A stretch of 64,000 bases of DNA. Source: Bacteroidota bacterium (GTDB taxonomy: Bacteria > Bacteroidota > Bacteroidia > Chitinophagales > Chitinophagaceae). Below are positions 47,215 to 56,220 of the stretch, piece after piece (the stretch's first letter is position 1; each line of letters opens with the position of its first letter). Below the pieces are notes generated by a model. It was not told the origin of the DNA, did no database searches, and saw only the letters and a program-made list of their open reading frames with translations. A program made the translations under genes and the position numbers. The stretch covers positions 80,735 to 144,734 of the forward strand of contig JAEZGI010000029.1 in assembly GCA_023416995.1 (NCBI GenBank). Direction: 5' to 3'.

Positions 47215-49539
47215 TTGTTTCTGCAAATGTTACGCGAAAATGAAGTAGTGAGAAATGAAATCAGCCTTAGTTTTCGGTTAGTCATGGTAGATGAGTTCCA
47301 GGATTCAAGCCCCGTACAGTTAGCCATATTTTCTGAGTTGAGCAAGCTTGTGCAGAACTCGATATGGGTCGGTGATCCTAAACAAGCTATTTATGGTTTC
47401 CGTGATTCTGATAGCCAGCTATTTGAACTGGCTATGCAATCGGTGGATAAGAACCGGGCTAACAAACGAATTAATCTTGGCGAAAATTTCCGGTCACGAC
47501 CGGGATTAGTATATGCTGTTAACGAGATATTCAAAGGTATCTTTCGTGATAGTTTGTCTGATGACCAGATAGTTCTTGCACCTTCAGCTGAATCACTGGT
47601 TCGTGAGCGATCATATAAGACTGCTCCGCTTGAAGTGCTGGCTTTTCCGGCAATGAAGGAAGAGTATAAGTTTGCGGCCGTCGGCGAATACATCAAAGAA
47701 TTGCTTGCATCTGGCCGACAGGTTTACGACAAGGAACATTGTAAACAGCGTGGCATCCGTGGCAGTGATATCGCCATTCTATTCCGGTCTAACAGCCAGC
47801 TTAATGATGCTGCAAAAATCCTGGATACCATTGGCGTCCCCGTTGCTGCAACATCATTTGGATTTTCATCCCGTGCAGAAGTGATCTGGATCACCAATTT
47901 GATCCGGCTCCGAGTCAATCCACGGGATGCGCTGGCCGCTGCCAACCTTATGTTGCTGGAGCAAACAATTGATGATGTAGAGGAATTGATCAGCGAACGA
48001 TTAAACCATGTTGAGGAAGATAAGCCTAACGAAGACTGGTCACAGCGATCTGATGCGGCTCGGATTGTATTGGAACATGGAGATGCGTTGGACCAGATGC
48101 CGCTTAGCCTGGCGATCACGCATCTTGTTTCCGCAACAGGTTTGCCGGCTTATTGTACAAGATGGGGTAATGAAGCTAAACGTATGACTGTAGTGAATGA
48201 AGTGATAGCGATGGCGGCTGAGTTTGAAGAACAGTCGGCCATCGCAGGACTCGCTGCCAGCATGCAGGGTTTTTTGGTTCACTTAATCGCTCATAAAGAA
48301 GTGCCGGCCAGTCAAAGCCTGGATGCCGTTGTGTTGTCGACCGTGCATAAAGCAAAGGGATTGGAATGGCCCGTGGTGATAGCCATGAATAAACCTTTTG
48401 ATTTGTCGTATTGCAAAACTTTGTTTAATACAGTTCATGTTTCGCATCCGGCAGGTATTGGTCTCGACAACCTGTTGTATGATCAAAAAATCCTTTTCTT
48501 TCCCTGGCCTTTTGCAAAGAAAAGAAGCCTGGAAAATATTTCACCGGATCTTGACATCGCTGCCGCTGAAATGGATACACGTTTGGGAGCGCGGATAAGA
48601 AATCAAAAAGAAGAAGATCGTTTATTATATGTCGCGTTGACGAGGGCGCGTGATTACCTGGTATTACCGGTGTACAAGGGAAAAACATTTTGTGAGTTAG
48701 AGAGCGATGATCGTGGCGGTGTAACCGGGTTCCTGGACCAGGATCAGTTAAATGCATGGCTTGAGGACACCAAAGTAAAGTCGGTGAAGAAAGGTCCGAA
48801 GGGTATGGAAGTTATGGTAGAGTTAAAACCTGCTATTGACCAGGCAGGGATCGATCTTATAAATGCGACAGTTCAGGAGAATGAAGTTCCTGAATTTGTT
48901 GAATTATATCGGGACTCGAAGGGTGCCCCAGCCTCATACGCTTTGAAGTATATCAGTCCATCGTTGTTGAACGTAGATGGCTCGGCGGCGTTGATAAATC
49001 CGTTAGCATTCAAGCAGGAAATGATTGCGGTTAACAATCTTTCTGCCGAGCAGTATGCTGCTCTGGGTATTTGCCTGCATAACATCATCGCCTCGTGGCG
49101 CGCTTCACAGCCATCTGAAGTGCGGTTGAAAAAGATAGCAGGATTGATTGATGGTTTTGGAATGAGCGGCTGCTTAACTGCTGCGGAACTGGATCAACGT
49201 TGTGAAGTGTTCACGAAGTTTATCCAGGACACTTATAACCCGAATGTGATCTATCATGAGTTACCGCTTACCAGCATCTGTGCTGATTCCGGCCAGGTGG
49301 TTTCAGGTGTTGCTGATATGGTATTGCAAACAGATGAGGGATTGTTATTGATCGATCACAAAAGCTTTCCCGGGGATTTTGAATCAATGGCTATGAACGC
49401 GGAGAGCGAGTTTTATGCAGGCAGGTATGCGGGGCAGTTAGATGCGTATGCGAAGATGCTGACGGAAAGTTTTGGACAACCGGTGGTGGGCAGGTTGGTG
49501 CATTATGTGGTGCAGGGGAGAGTGGTGGAGATGGCATAA
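47215..49539 (+). CDS. 5'-truncated UvrD/AddA-like helicase with PD-(D/E)XK nuclease
   Basis: 774 residues from a TTG; the open frame reaches back to 47149 with convincing protein (YKAERGLIDFADQEIL), so the true start is lost. Present are helicase motif II (VMVDEFQD), motif III-like VGDPKQAIYGFRDSD, motif IV region (RIRGSDIAILFRSN), motif V (VVLSTVHKAKGLEWPVV) and motif VI (LLYVALTRARDYL). The C-terminal 200 residues hold a RecB/AddA-type nuclease: LLLIDHKSFPGD gives the D...K pair and YAGQLDAYAKML the QxxxY. Missing is the Walker A (motif I) and about 250-300 residues before motif II, so ATP hydrolysis should be lost. The break coincides with the IS remnant and the inverted repeat. It is probably a pseudogene, though the rest is clean of stops, so the loss may be recent. 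Confidence 0.85.
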   Translation: MFLQMLRENEVVRNEISLSFRLVMVDEFQDSSPVQLAIFSELSKLVQNSIWVGDPKQAIYGFRDSDSQLFELAMQSVDKNRANKRINLGENFRSRPGLVYAVNEIFKGIFRDSLSDDQIVLAPSAESLVRERSYKTAPLEVLAFPAMKEEYKFAAVGEYIKELLASGRQVYDKEHCKQRGIRGSDIAILFRSNSQLNDAAKILDTIGVPVAATSFGFSSRAEVIWITNLIRLRVNPRDALAAANLMLLEQTIDDVEELISERLNHVEEDKPNEDWSQRSDAARIVLEHGDALDQMPLSLAITHLVSATGLPAYCTRWGNEAKRMTVVNEVIAMAAEFEEQSAIAGLAASMQGFLVHLIAHKEVPASQSLDAVVLSTVHKAKGLEWPVVIAMNKPFDLSYCKTLFNTVHVSHPAGIGLDNLLYDQKILFFPWPFAKKRSLENISPDLDIAAAEMDTRLGARIRNQKEEDRLLYVALTRARDYLVLPVYKGKTFCELESDDRGGVTGFLDQDQLNAWLEDTKVKSVKKGPKGMEVMVELKPAIDQAGIDLINATVQENEVPEFVELYRDSKGAPASYALKYISPSLLNVDGSAALINPLAFKQEMIAVNNLSAEQYAALGICLHNIIASWRASQPSEVRLKKIAGLIDGFGMSGCLTAAELDQRCEVFTKFIQDTYNPNVIYHELPLTSICADSGQVVSGVADMVLQTDEGLLLIDHKSFPGDFESMAMNAESEFYAGRYAGQLDAYAKMLTESFGQPVVGRLVHYVVQGRVVEMA

Positions 49540-49910
49540 GGCAAATAGTAGTAGGCTAGGTGACGTTAGACAGGTCCAACATCGGGGTTTGATTGATAAA
49601 ATGCTAGGTTTCAAAGAGGTTATAAAGAGCATACAAAGAGCTTTTAAACTCGTTTGTTTATAATTTAGTGAATATCAATTGATTAATTTCTTTTCTTTCC
49701 TTACCTAGGATTTTTTTTCAAAGATTTCTCAAAGAGGTCTTAATGTGAATTACTGTGGGCTGACACGATTGAGCTAGTGCCAAATCTGGACACAGTCATC
49801 CATTTCCTCAATTTTGGGCTGGCGATTGGAGGTAACCTGTTTATCCGAAATCTCCGCATCATCTGGTTTGTGAGCTCATTGCCTGACTAATCCAGGAACA
49901 GATTGTGGCA
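49540..49910. other. Gap with no recognised gene
   Basis: About 370 bases between the helicase stop and the stop of the minus-strand small gene. A CTGACACGATTGAGCTA segment at 49760-49776 is close to one at 44992-45008. A short stretch downstream of it looks like transposase-type debris, but I could not assign it. No clear terminator. Confidence 0.35.
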
Positions 49911-50267
49911 CTACCTAACCTTCAATGTCGTTAATATTTCTGCTCCATATATCTTTAAATACCTTGCATGTCTTTGTAAGCCGGATTCGAAATCGTCTAT
50001 TGTTGGTTTGAAGGCGTGTTCATCCAACAGTGGTTCGTTTCTTAAAAAGAGATCCATGAAATCGATCACTTTCGAACCGTCGTTCAGGAAAAACATAAAT
50101 CTTTCATCGAACCAATAGTAAGTGAGATTGACCCAAAAACCACCTCTTCTATAAACAACACTCGCTACCAGATCTTGTTGCTGAGTTTCGATGTCTTTGA
50201 AGCCGAAGTCTGAAATGAGATATGAGAAGCTTGTTTGTGCTACGTTTATAAATGTTGCGTTTCGCAT
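49911..50267 (-). CDS. Small protein of unknown function
   Basis: 118 residues starting at the ATG at 50267. The composition is that of a real soluble alpha/beta protein: FSYLISDFGFKDIETQQQD, then VYRRGGFWVNLTYYWFDERFMFFLNDG, then FESGLQRHARYLKIYGAEIL. It has no signal peptide or membrane helix. The pattern recalls small Bacteroidota proteins often found alone or near toxin genes, where they may act as immunity proteins, but I do not recognise a named family. It stands alone on its strand beside the decayed strip. Confidence 0.6.
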   Translation of the reverse strand: MRNATFINVAQTSFSYLISDFGFKDIETQQQDLVASVVYRRGGFWVNLTYYWFDERFMFFLNDGSKVIDFMDLFLRNEPLLDEHAFKPTIDDFESGLQRHARYLKIYGAEILTTLKVR

Positions 50268-50768
50268 GGCTATTTGTTACCGAAATATCCGATATTTTTT
50301 TGAGTAATATGCACTATAGAACCATTAGTCGCGGCCGCGTAGTCCCTACTCGGATGGCTTCGGAGCAGGAAATAATATTAAAACTCTTGCAACTGGCAAC
50401 GATTGCCGCGACTACAGCCAAGGTTCGCAATTCGCGGGGACAGTATGCTCTCGGGCTTGCCTTCACGCCATACGAGTTAATGCTGCCAGTTGCAATTTTC
50501 AGTGACACTCCGGGATTCGCCTCCATCACCACCTCGCATCCGTTCAAACGCTGATCCCCGCGTCACCATTTAACAGCTGATCTGCGACAAGATCTATACG
50601 CCGACACTATCGAAAGACATGATCAAAGAACTAACGGTTATATGAATTTCACCTCAATAAGCATATATTGTACCTTTAGTACATATATCTAAATTCAAAA
50701 AAAACACGCAACCCTTCATTTCTCCTGCATACTTTTCCTTACATTTAGATAAACTGCAACTGAGAAGC
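50268..50768. other. Gap upstream of the sigma factor gene
   Basis: About 500 bases. Open frames at 50252-50554 (plus) and 50314-50547 (minus) read poorly as protein. A short frame ending at 50643-50645 (ICDKIYTPTLSKDMIKELTVI) looks coding and could be the tail of a lost gene. An imperfect dyad around GTAC-CTTTA-GTAC at 50662-50689 lies about 80-105 bp before the sigma factor and could be an operator. Confidence 0.35.
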
Positions 50769-51347
50769 GTGAAGGACCACATTTTATATAATGAGGTGAT
50801 TTTGTTAGCTGCGATCGCGAAAGGAGACAAGGACGCCTTCGCGACGCTGGTTAATAACTATAAAGACCATATCTATACCATCGCTCTCAGGCTTACCCGT
50901 TCAAGCTCGCTCGCGGAAGACGTCGTCCAGGAAATTTTTCTCAAAGTCTGGCTTCGCCGCGAAACGCTTACTGAAATCAATCACTTCGCAGGCTACCTCA
51001 ACAGCATGGTTCAAAACAAGGTGTTTACTTTACTCAAGCAAATTGCCATTGAACGCGAACGACTTAAAAAGATAGACGCCGATACCAGCTACAACAACGA
51101 CACCATCATCCAAAAGGAATACGAAACGGTTTTGCTCAATGCCGTCCGACAACTACCCCCGCGCCAACAGGAGGTATACGAACTGGTAAAAGGCAAGGGT
51201 CTTAAAAGAGAAGAAGCCGCAAAGGTCCTGAACATCTCATCCGAAACGGTCAAATACCACCTCTCCCAGGCAGTCCGCAATGTGCGCGACTACTGTATAC
51301 AGCACGCCGGTATCACCGGAGTCATCATTGTGATCTTAGATGCCTGA
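50769..51347 (+). CDS. ECF RNA polymerase sigma-70 factor
   Basis: 192 residues from a GTG start with GAGAAG six bases before it. Region 2 is clear (FATLVNNYKDHIYTIALRLT, then AEDVVQEIFLKVW) and so is region 4 (LPPRQQEVYELVKGKGLKREEAAKVL, then SSETVKYHLSQAV). It belongs to the group of ECF factors that in Bacteroidota lies before a FecR-type anti-sigma factor and a SusC/SusD pair. It should direct RNA polymerase to the downstream genes when released. The FecR gene starts 90 bp after its stop. Confidence 0.95.
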   Translation: MKDHILYNEVILLAAIAKGDKDAFATLVNNYKDHIYTIALRLTRSSSLAEDVVQEIFLKVWLRRETLTEINHFAGYLNSMVQNKVFTLLKQIAIERERLKKIDADTSYNNDTIIQKEYETVLLNAVRQLPPRQQEVYELVKGKGLKREEAAKVLNISSETVKYHLSQAVRNVRDYCIQHAGITGVIIVILDA

Positions 51348-51437
51348 TCCAGAATACCAGGTATTAATAAAAAATATATCTCTCTTTCCACCTACCCGAT
51401 TTCTTTTCCAGCGAGTCTTATACCAGTAACCTTACTC

Positions 51438-52628
51438 ATGATAAAAGACAGGCTGAAACAATTATTTGATCGCTACATCACCGGTTCCGCTACCAGCGCT
51501 GAGGAAGATGAGTTGTTTCAGTTGGTGAATGATCCTGAACACGAACAAGCAGTGCGTGAGTGGATGAATATATATATCGATGAGTTAAAGGATCCGGAAG
51601 TGTTGCCCGAACAAACTACCGCAACAATCCTGAAGTCTATCCTGCAACAGGAACAACCTAAGGTGCCGGTGCGCAAGTTAAAAAGCAGGTGGTTACAGGC
51701 CGCAGCAATGATACTCGTTCTCGGCATCACGGTTACTTTTTACCTGGTGCAGAACCAAAAGAAAAACGAGATAATAGTTGCTGCCACTGAAAATGATATC
51801 TTACCAGGTATAGAAGGAGCAATACTGACCTTATCTGACGGCCGGCGAATAGTATTGGATAGTTTATCAAATGGTGTGGTTAGTACTGATCATGGAGCAG
51901 CGGTTCAACTGCATAACGGTGAACTGGTTTATGATGATGACACTGAAGTAGATGAACCAGTGTATAATACACTGTCAACACCTAGAGGTCAACAGTTTAA
52001 CCTGCAATTGCCGGATGGAAGTAAAGTATGGCTCAATGCCGCATCATCTATCCGTTACCCAATCGTTTTTAATAGCGCACACCGCGAAGTGCATATAACT
52101 GGTGAAGCTTATTTTGAAGTGAACAAGGTAGCCGGTAAACGATTCATTGTTCATCTGGCAGATAAATCCAGCATCGAAGTACTGGGAACACACTTCAATG
52201 TGAACTTATATGCTGATGAAGATATTATAAAGACAACACTATTAGAAGGACGTATCAAAGTGCGTCATGGTAAAGAGACGTCCCTTCTTCAACCCGGCGA
52301 GCAAGCCGGCTTCAATGCAATAACCTCAGAAACCAGGGAAAGCAACAGAAACGCAATATCGATTTCAAAAAATGTCAACATATCACAGGTAATGGCCTGG
52401 AAAGACGGAGTGTTTGACCTGAACGGCGTTCCATTTGCTGAACTAATGCGGCAGGTATCGCGCTGGTATAACATAGACGTAGAATATGAAAACGGTATTC
52501 CCGAAGTGGAATTCAGAGGGAAGATGGGGCGTGACGTGAATCTATCGCGGTTGTTGTATTTCCTCGAAGGTACCGGCATAAAGTTCCGTCTTGAAAAAGA
52601 TATGAAGAAACTTATCCTTGTAAAATAA
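51438..52628 (+). CDS. FecR-family anti-sigma factor
   Basis: 396 residues. The cytosolic N-terminus (1-84) should bind the sigma factor. One membrane helix lies at 85-105 (LQAAAMILVLGITVTFYLV). The periplasmic FecR domain (about 175-275) has STPRGQQFNLQLPDGSKVWLN-type start and EVHITGEAYFEVNK and EVLGTHFNVNLY. The C-terminal DUF4974 (about 325-396) has FDLNGVPFAELMRQVSRWYN and ends in KKLILVK. In this family a signal from the TonB-dependent transporter, here the SusC gene 200 bp downstream, frees the sigma factor. The STN domain on that SusC fits such signalling. Confidence 0.95.
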   Translation: MIKDRLKQLFDRYITGSATSAEEDELFQLVNDPEHEQAVREWMNIYIDELKDPEVLPEQTTATILKSILQQEQPKVPVRKLKSRWLQAAAMILVLGITVTFYLVQNQKKNEIIVAATENDILPGIEGAILTLSDGRRIVLDSLSNGVVSTDHGAAVQLHNGELVYDDDTEVDEPVYNTLSTPRGQQFNLQLPDGSKVWLNAASSIRYPIVFNSAHREVHITGEAYFEVNKVAGKRFIVHLADKSSIEVLGTHFNVNLYADEDIIKTTLLEGRIKVRHGKETSLLQPGEQAGFNAITSETRESNRNAISISKNVNISQVMAWKDGVFDLNGVPFAELMRQVSRWYNIDVEYENGIPEVEFRGKMGRDVNLSRLLYFLEGTGIKFRLEKDMKKLILVK

Positions 52629-52731
52629 CATACGATCACACATCCCTATCGAACGCAATTCAACGATTGCCTGCTATCTCAACAGTTTGCCTGTATTCCA
52701 ACCATCTCATTTCTTGCCATATCTAAAATCC

Positions 52732-52750
52732 AGGTGAGTTAACCTCACCT
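52732..52750. promoter_or_regulatory. Inverted repeat between fecR-type gene and susC
   Basis: AGGTGAG (52732-52738) and CTCACCT (52744-52750) are exact complements around TTAAC, 78 bp before the SusC start. It could be an operator or a leader hairpin. A TTTG occurs about 45 bp upstream (near 52686), but no matching -7 box was clear. Confidence 0.3.
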
Positions 52751-52827
52751 GCTGCGGTACGATTGCCATACTGAAATACGATCCCATGCGCGGACGCATC
52801 ATTTCTTAAACCAAACTATTACGAAGT

Positions 52828-55800
52828 ATGGAAAAAACTGCTTTCTGTAATCGGAGGGCGAGGTATGCCTTCTGGTTAAACTCAAGAACCATCTTAGCTA
52901 TGAGGTTAACAGTCCTTCTTCTCACCGCTGCTTTTCTGAATGTAAACGCGAACGGAGTTGCTCAGACAGTTAGCATCGCCGGCAAAAACTTATCACTGGA
53001 ACAGGTATTCACGGCAATTGAAAAACAAACCGGGTATTTCGTAGTGTATAAGGCCGACCTTATCCGAAACACAAAAAATGTTTCGCTTAATGTCCGCAAC
53101 ATGCAGTTAAATCAACTGCTTGGCCTGGTATTACGCGAGGAACCGCTGGACTTTGCCATTGATAAAAAGACCATTTTTATCGTTCAGAAACAACGCAAAG
53201 AGCCGATTGTAAAGCAGACCGTTAATCAATCCGTTGCCCTCATAGAAGCACCGCCATTTGAACGGGTAACAGGCACTATCTTATCCGGGGAAAGTAAAGA
53301 ACCACTCGCTGGCGCATCTGTAGTTATTCGTAAGAAATCCATCTCCACACAAACAGACGCTAAAGGACAATTCGTGATTGATGTAAGCAAAGGCGATATA
53401 CTCACCATCTCTTATGTAGGATTCCAGACAATGGAGTTTGAAGTGAAGTCCGACAAACCAATCACGCTCATGTTAACTGCTGCTGATAAAAATATGTCGG
53501 AGGTAGTAGTTGTTGCTTATGGTACGCAAAACAAACGTACACTCACCGGCGCGCAGGCAAATGTTTCCGGTGAGGAATTAACAAAGGCAACGCTCCCTTC
53601 GGTTACAGAAATGCTGCAGGGTAAGATCCCCGGACTTCAATCAGTTGCCTCCGGTCAACCAGGTGGAAACTCGGAAATCCGCATCAGGGGCATCAGTTCA
53701 ATTACCGCAGGTTCTGAACCGTTGTTTGTAATCGATGGTATACCCGTGAACTCAGGTAACCTCGGTCGGGCCACCACCAGTTCAAACGCACTGGCCGGTA
53801 TAAACCCAAATGATATAGAATCAGTGACTGTTCTTAAAGACGCGGCATCTTCATCAATCTATGGATCACGAGCGGCCAATGGTGTAATTGTGATCACTAC
53901 TAAAAAAGGTAAACGCGGACCCACAAAATTCCAGGTAGGTTCTGAATATGGGTATACAGATATGGCCCTGCCCGATGCGGCGCGCCCATTATCAAAGGAT
54001 CAGTTTTTTGAATTAACAAAAGAAGGAATGGAGAATGCGGGGTATAGTGCCTCAGCCATCGAAACGCAGATGATCGCTTATGGTATCAATAATCCTGAAA
54101 CCGACTGGATGAAAACACTCACCCGCAAAGGAAATCACCAGCAGGTAAATGTTTCTGCATCAGGAGGCAATGAAAAGACCATCTTCAACATCTCTACCGG
54201 GTATTTCAACCAGGAAGCAACAACGATCAACTCTAATTTCCGGCGCTATAGCGGCAGCATGAACATTCAGCACAAGCCAAATGAAAAGCTGATGTTCCGC
54301 GTGGGGATCAATGCTTCTTATTCTAAACAAAATACTCCTTCCAACTCAAGTTTTTATGCGAACCCTGTGTATGGTGCTTTCCTGCTGAGGCCAACACAAA
54401 ATCCTTATAACCCCGACGGCAGCATCAATCTTTCATTAACCGACTTTCCCAATGGTGGTGTGTACAACCAGATTGCAGAAGCTTATCTGAATATCCGTGA
54501 TTATAAAAATATAAAGTCACTCGGTTTCGGTCGTATTGAATACAAACCCGTCAACAATCTTACGCTTAGTTCTCAATATGGACTCGACTTCAACCTGATA
54601 GAAGAGTACCGTTTTATGGATCCGCGCTTTGGTGATGGATATGCCGTTAACGGACGTGGTACAGCAAATTCGACAAGGTACTATAACTGGACATGGACAA
54701 ATCTTGCACAATATCACCTGGATATTGATAAGGATAACGATTTCTATGCTGATGTACGCGCCGGCTACGAAGCACAGAAGTCTACGGCTTATCTGATTAC
54801 TGCTGGCGGTATCAACTTTCCCGGTTCACCTGAACTGACTTCTCTCATTAACGCCGCGTCGCCAACTACCGCTACTACTTCCGGTAACGATTATGCATTT
54901 AACGCTGTATTCTCAGATATCCTGCTGGATTTTCGTAAGAAGTATTCATTGACAGGTAGCTTCCGGCGCGATGCTTCTTCAAGATTTGGTGTTAACAAAC
55001 GCAATGGTAATTTCTATTCATTCGGTGCGGCATGGAACATAAGCGCAGAAAATTTCTGGCCGGTGAATGATAAGTTCAATTATCTCAAACTACGTGGATC
55101 ATATGGTGTGAATGGTAATGCCAACATAGGAAACTATGCATGGAGAGCTACTTATGGTTTTGGCGCAAACTATAATCAGGCACCTGGAAGTTCACCATCG
55201 GCAGTAGGTAATGATAATCTTACCTGGGAATTGAATAAACCGCTGAACATCGGTCTGGATGCCGCCTTCCTCAACAATAAAATCAACCTGACCGTTGAAT
55301 ATTACAGTCGTAAAACCTCTAATCTTTTGCTTAACGTGCCACTTTCCCAGGTGTCTGGTTTCACCACTATGATCGATAACGTAGGCGCTATGGTGAACCG
55401 TGGCTGGGAGTTTTCGTTATCTGGTTCACCGATAAGAAGTAACAACTGGAGATGGGATCTTAATTTCAATATTGCCTTTAATAAGAATGAAATCACTGAA
55501 CTGTATGATGGCCGCGATATTGTGAGCGGGCAAAACATTCGCAAGGAAGGTTACGATTTTCAAACCTATTATATGCGCGAATGGGCCGGTGTTGATCCAG
55601 CTAACGGTGATCCCTTATGGTATGTGAATACCGTAAAAGCAGATGGAAGCCTTGATAAAACCACAACGAATAACTATAACGCTGCTCAACGGATCATTAC
55701 CGATAAGACCGCATCGCCCGCTGCTGTAGGCGGAATGGGATCAGTACTTTCTTATAAAGGCGTCACACTCGATGCGCAGTTCAGCTTTACGTTTGGAAAC

Positions 55801-56208
55801 TATTTGCGTGATGGCTGGGTGAACTATTACTTCACCGATGGATTTAATCCTAACTACAATCGCCAGTCGCGCCAACTTGCCCGCTGGCAGGAGCCAGGTG
55901 ATATTACTGATGTGCCCCGGTATGTATTCGGAGGCAACAGGGGTTCTTACCAGGCCTCAACCAGGTTTTTGTACAAAGGTGATTTTGTACGGTTGCGCTC
56001 ACTCACGTTGTCGTACGATCTGCCAAAGACAGTCTTTGGAAAATCAAATCCTGTTGGCGGAAACATCTACCTGCGCGGAACAAATCTCCTGAGATTCACC
56101 TTTGACGATGACCTGCCGATGGATCCTGAATTAGGTGTTAGTGGTCAGCAGGACCTTAACCCTTTCATCAATGTTGTGTACACCCTCGGATTCAACATCA
56201 ACTTCTAA
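52828..56208 (+). CDS. SusC/RagA-family TonB-linked outer membrane transporter with STN domain
   Basis: 1126 residues. The long leader (1-46) ends near NANGVAQT. An STN secretin/TonB domain covers about 48-120 (NLSLEQVFTAIEKQTGYFVVY type), which in this family passes the signal to the FecR protein. A carboxypeptidase-regulatory-like domain follows (about 145-215: GTILSGESKEPLAGASVVI, then ISYVGFQT). The plug domain has LQGKIPGLQ and the SusC signature SSIYGSRAANGVIVITTKKG. The rest is a beta-barrel ending NVVYTLGFNINF with a terminal aromatic. It imports a large substrate with the SusD lipoprotein encoded 13 bp downstream. Neighbouring peptidases suggest peptides rather than glycans. Confidence 0.96.
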   Translation: MEKTAFCNRRARYAFWLNSRTILAMRLTVLLLTAAFLNVNANGVAQTVSIAGKNLSLEQVFTAIEKQTGYFVVYKADLIRNTKNVSLNVRNMQLNQLLGLVLREEPLDFAIDKKTIFIVQKQRKEPIVKQTVNQSVALIEAPPFERVTGTILSGESKEPLAGASVVIRKKSISTQTDAKGQFVIDVSKGDILTISYVGFQTMEFEVKSDKPITLMLTAADKNMSEVVVVAYGTQNKRTLTGAQANVSGEELTKATLPSVTEMLQGKIPGLQSVASGQPGGNSEIRIRGISSITAGSEPLFVIDGIPVNSGNLGRATTSSNALAGINPNDIESVTVLKDAASSSIYGSRAANGVIVITTKKGKRGPTKFQVGSEYGYTDMALPDAARPLSKDQFFELTKEGMENAGYSASAIETQMIAYGINNPETDWMKTLTRKGNHQQVNVSASGGNEKTIFNISTGYFNQEATTINSNFRRYSGSMNIQHKPNEKLMFRVGINASYSKQNTPSNSSFYANPVYGAFLLRPTQNPYNPDGSINLSLTDFPNGGVYNQIAEAYLNIRDYKNIKSLGFGRIEYKPVNNLTLSSQYGLDFNLIEEYRFMDPRFGDGYAVNGRGTANSTRYYNWTWTNLAQYHLDIDKDNDFYADVRAGYEAQKSTAYLITAGGINFPGSPELTSLINAASPTTATTSGNDYAFNAVFSDILLDFRKKYSLTGSFRRDASSRFGVNKRNGNFYSFGAAWNISAENFWPVNDKFNYLKLRGSYGVNGNANIGNYAWRATYGFGANYNQAPGSSPSAVGNDNLTWELNKPLNIGLDAAFLNNKINLTVEYYSRKTSNLLLNVPLSQVSGFTTMIDNVGAMVNRGWEFSLSGSPIRSNNWRWDLNFNIAFNKNEITELYDGRDIVSGQNIRKEGYDFQTYYMREWAGVDPANGDPLWYVNTVKADGSLDKTTTNNYNAAQRIITDKTASPAAVGGMGSVLSYKGVTLDAQFSFTFGNYLRDGWVNYYFTDGFNPNYNRQSRQLARWQEPGDITDVPRYVFGGNRGSYQASTRFLYKGDFVRLRSLTLSYDLPKTVFGKSNPVGGNIYLRGTNLLRFTFDDDLPMDPELGVSGQQDLNPFINVVYTLGFNINF

Positions 56209-56220
56209 AAACTATTTGAT

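Noticed and set aside
50252..50554. 100-codon frame on the plus strand and a 77-codon frame opposite it
   Set aside because: Both lie in the same stretch, neither resembles a known family, and the plus frame overlaps the start of the small minus-strand gene.
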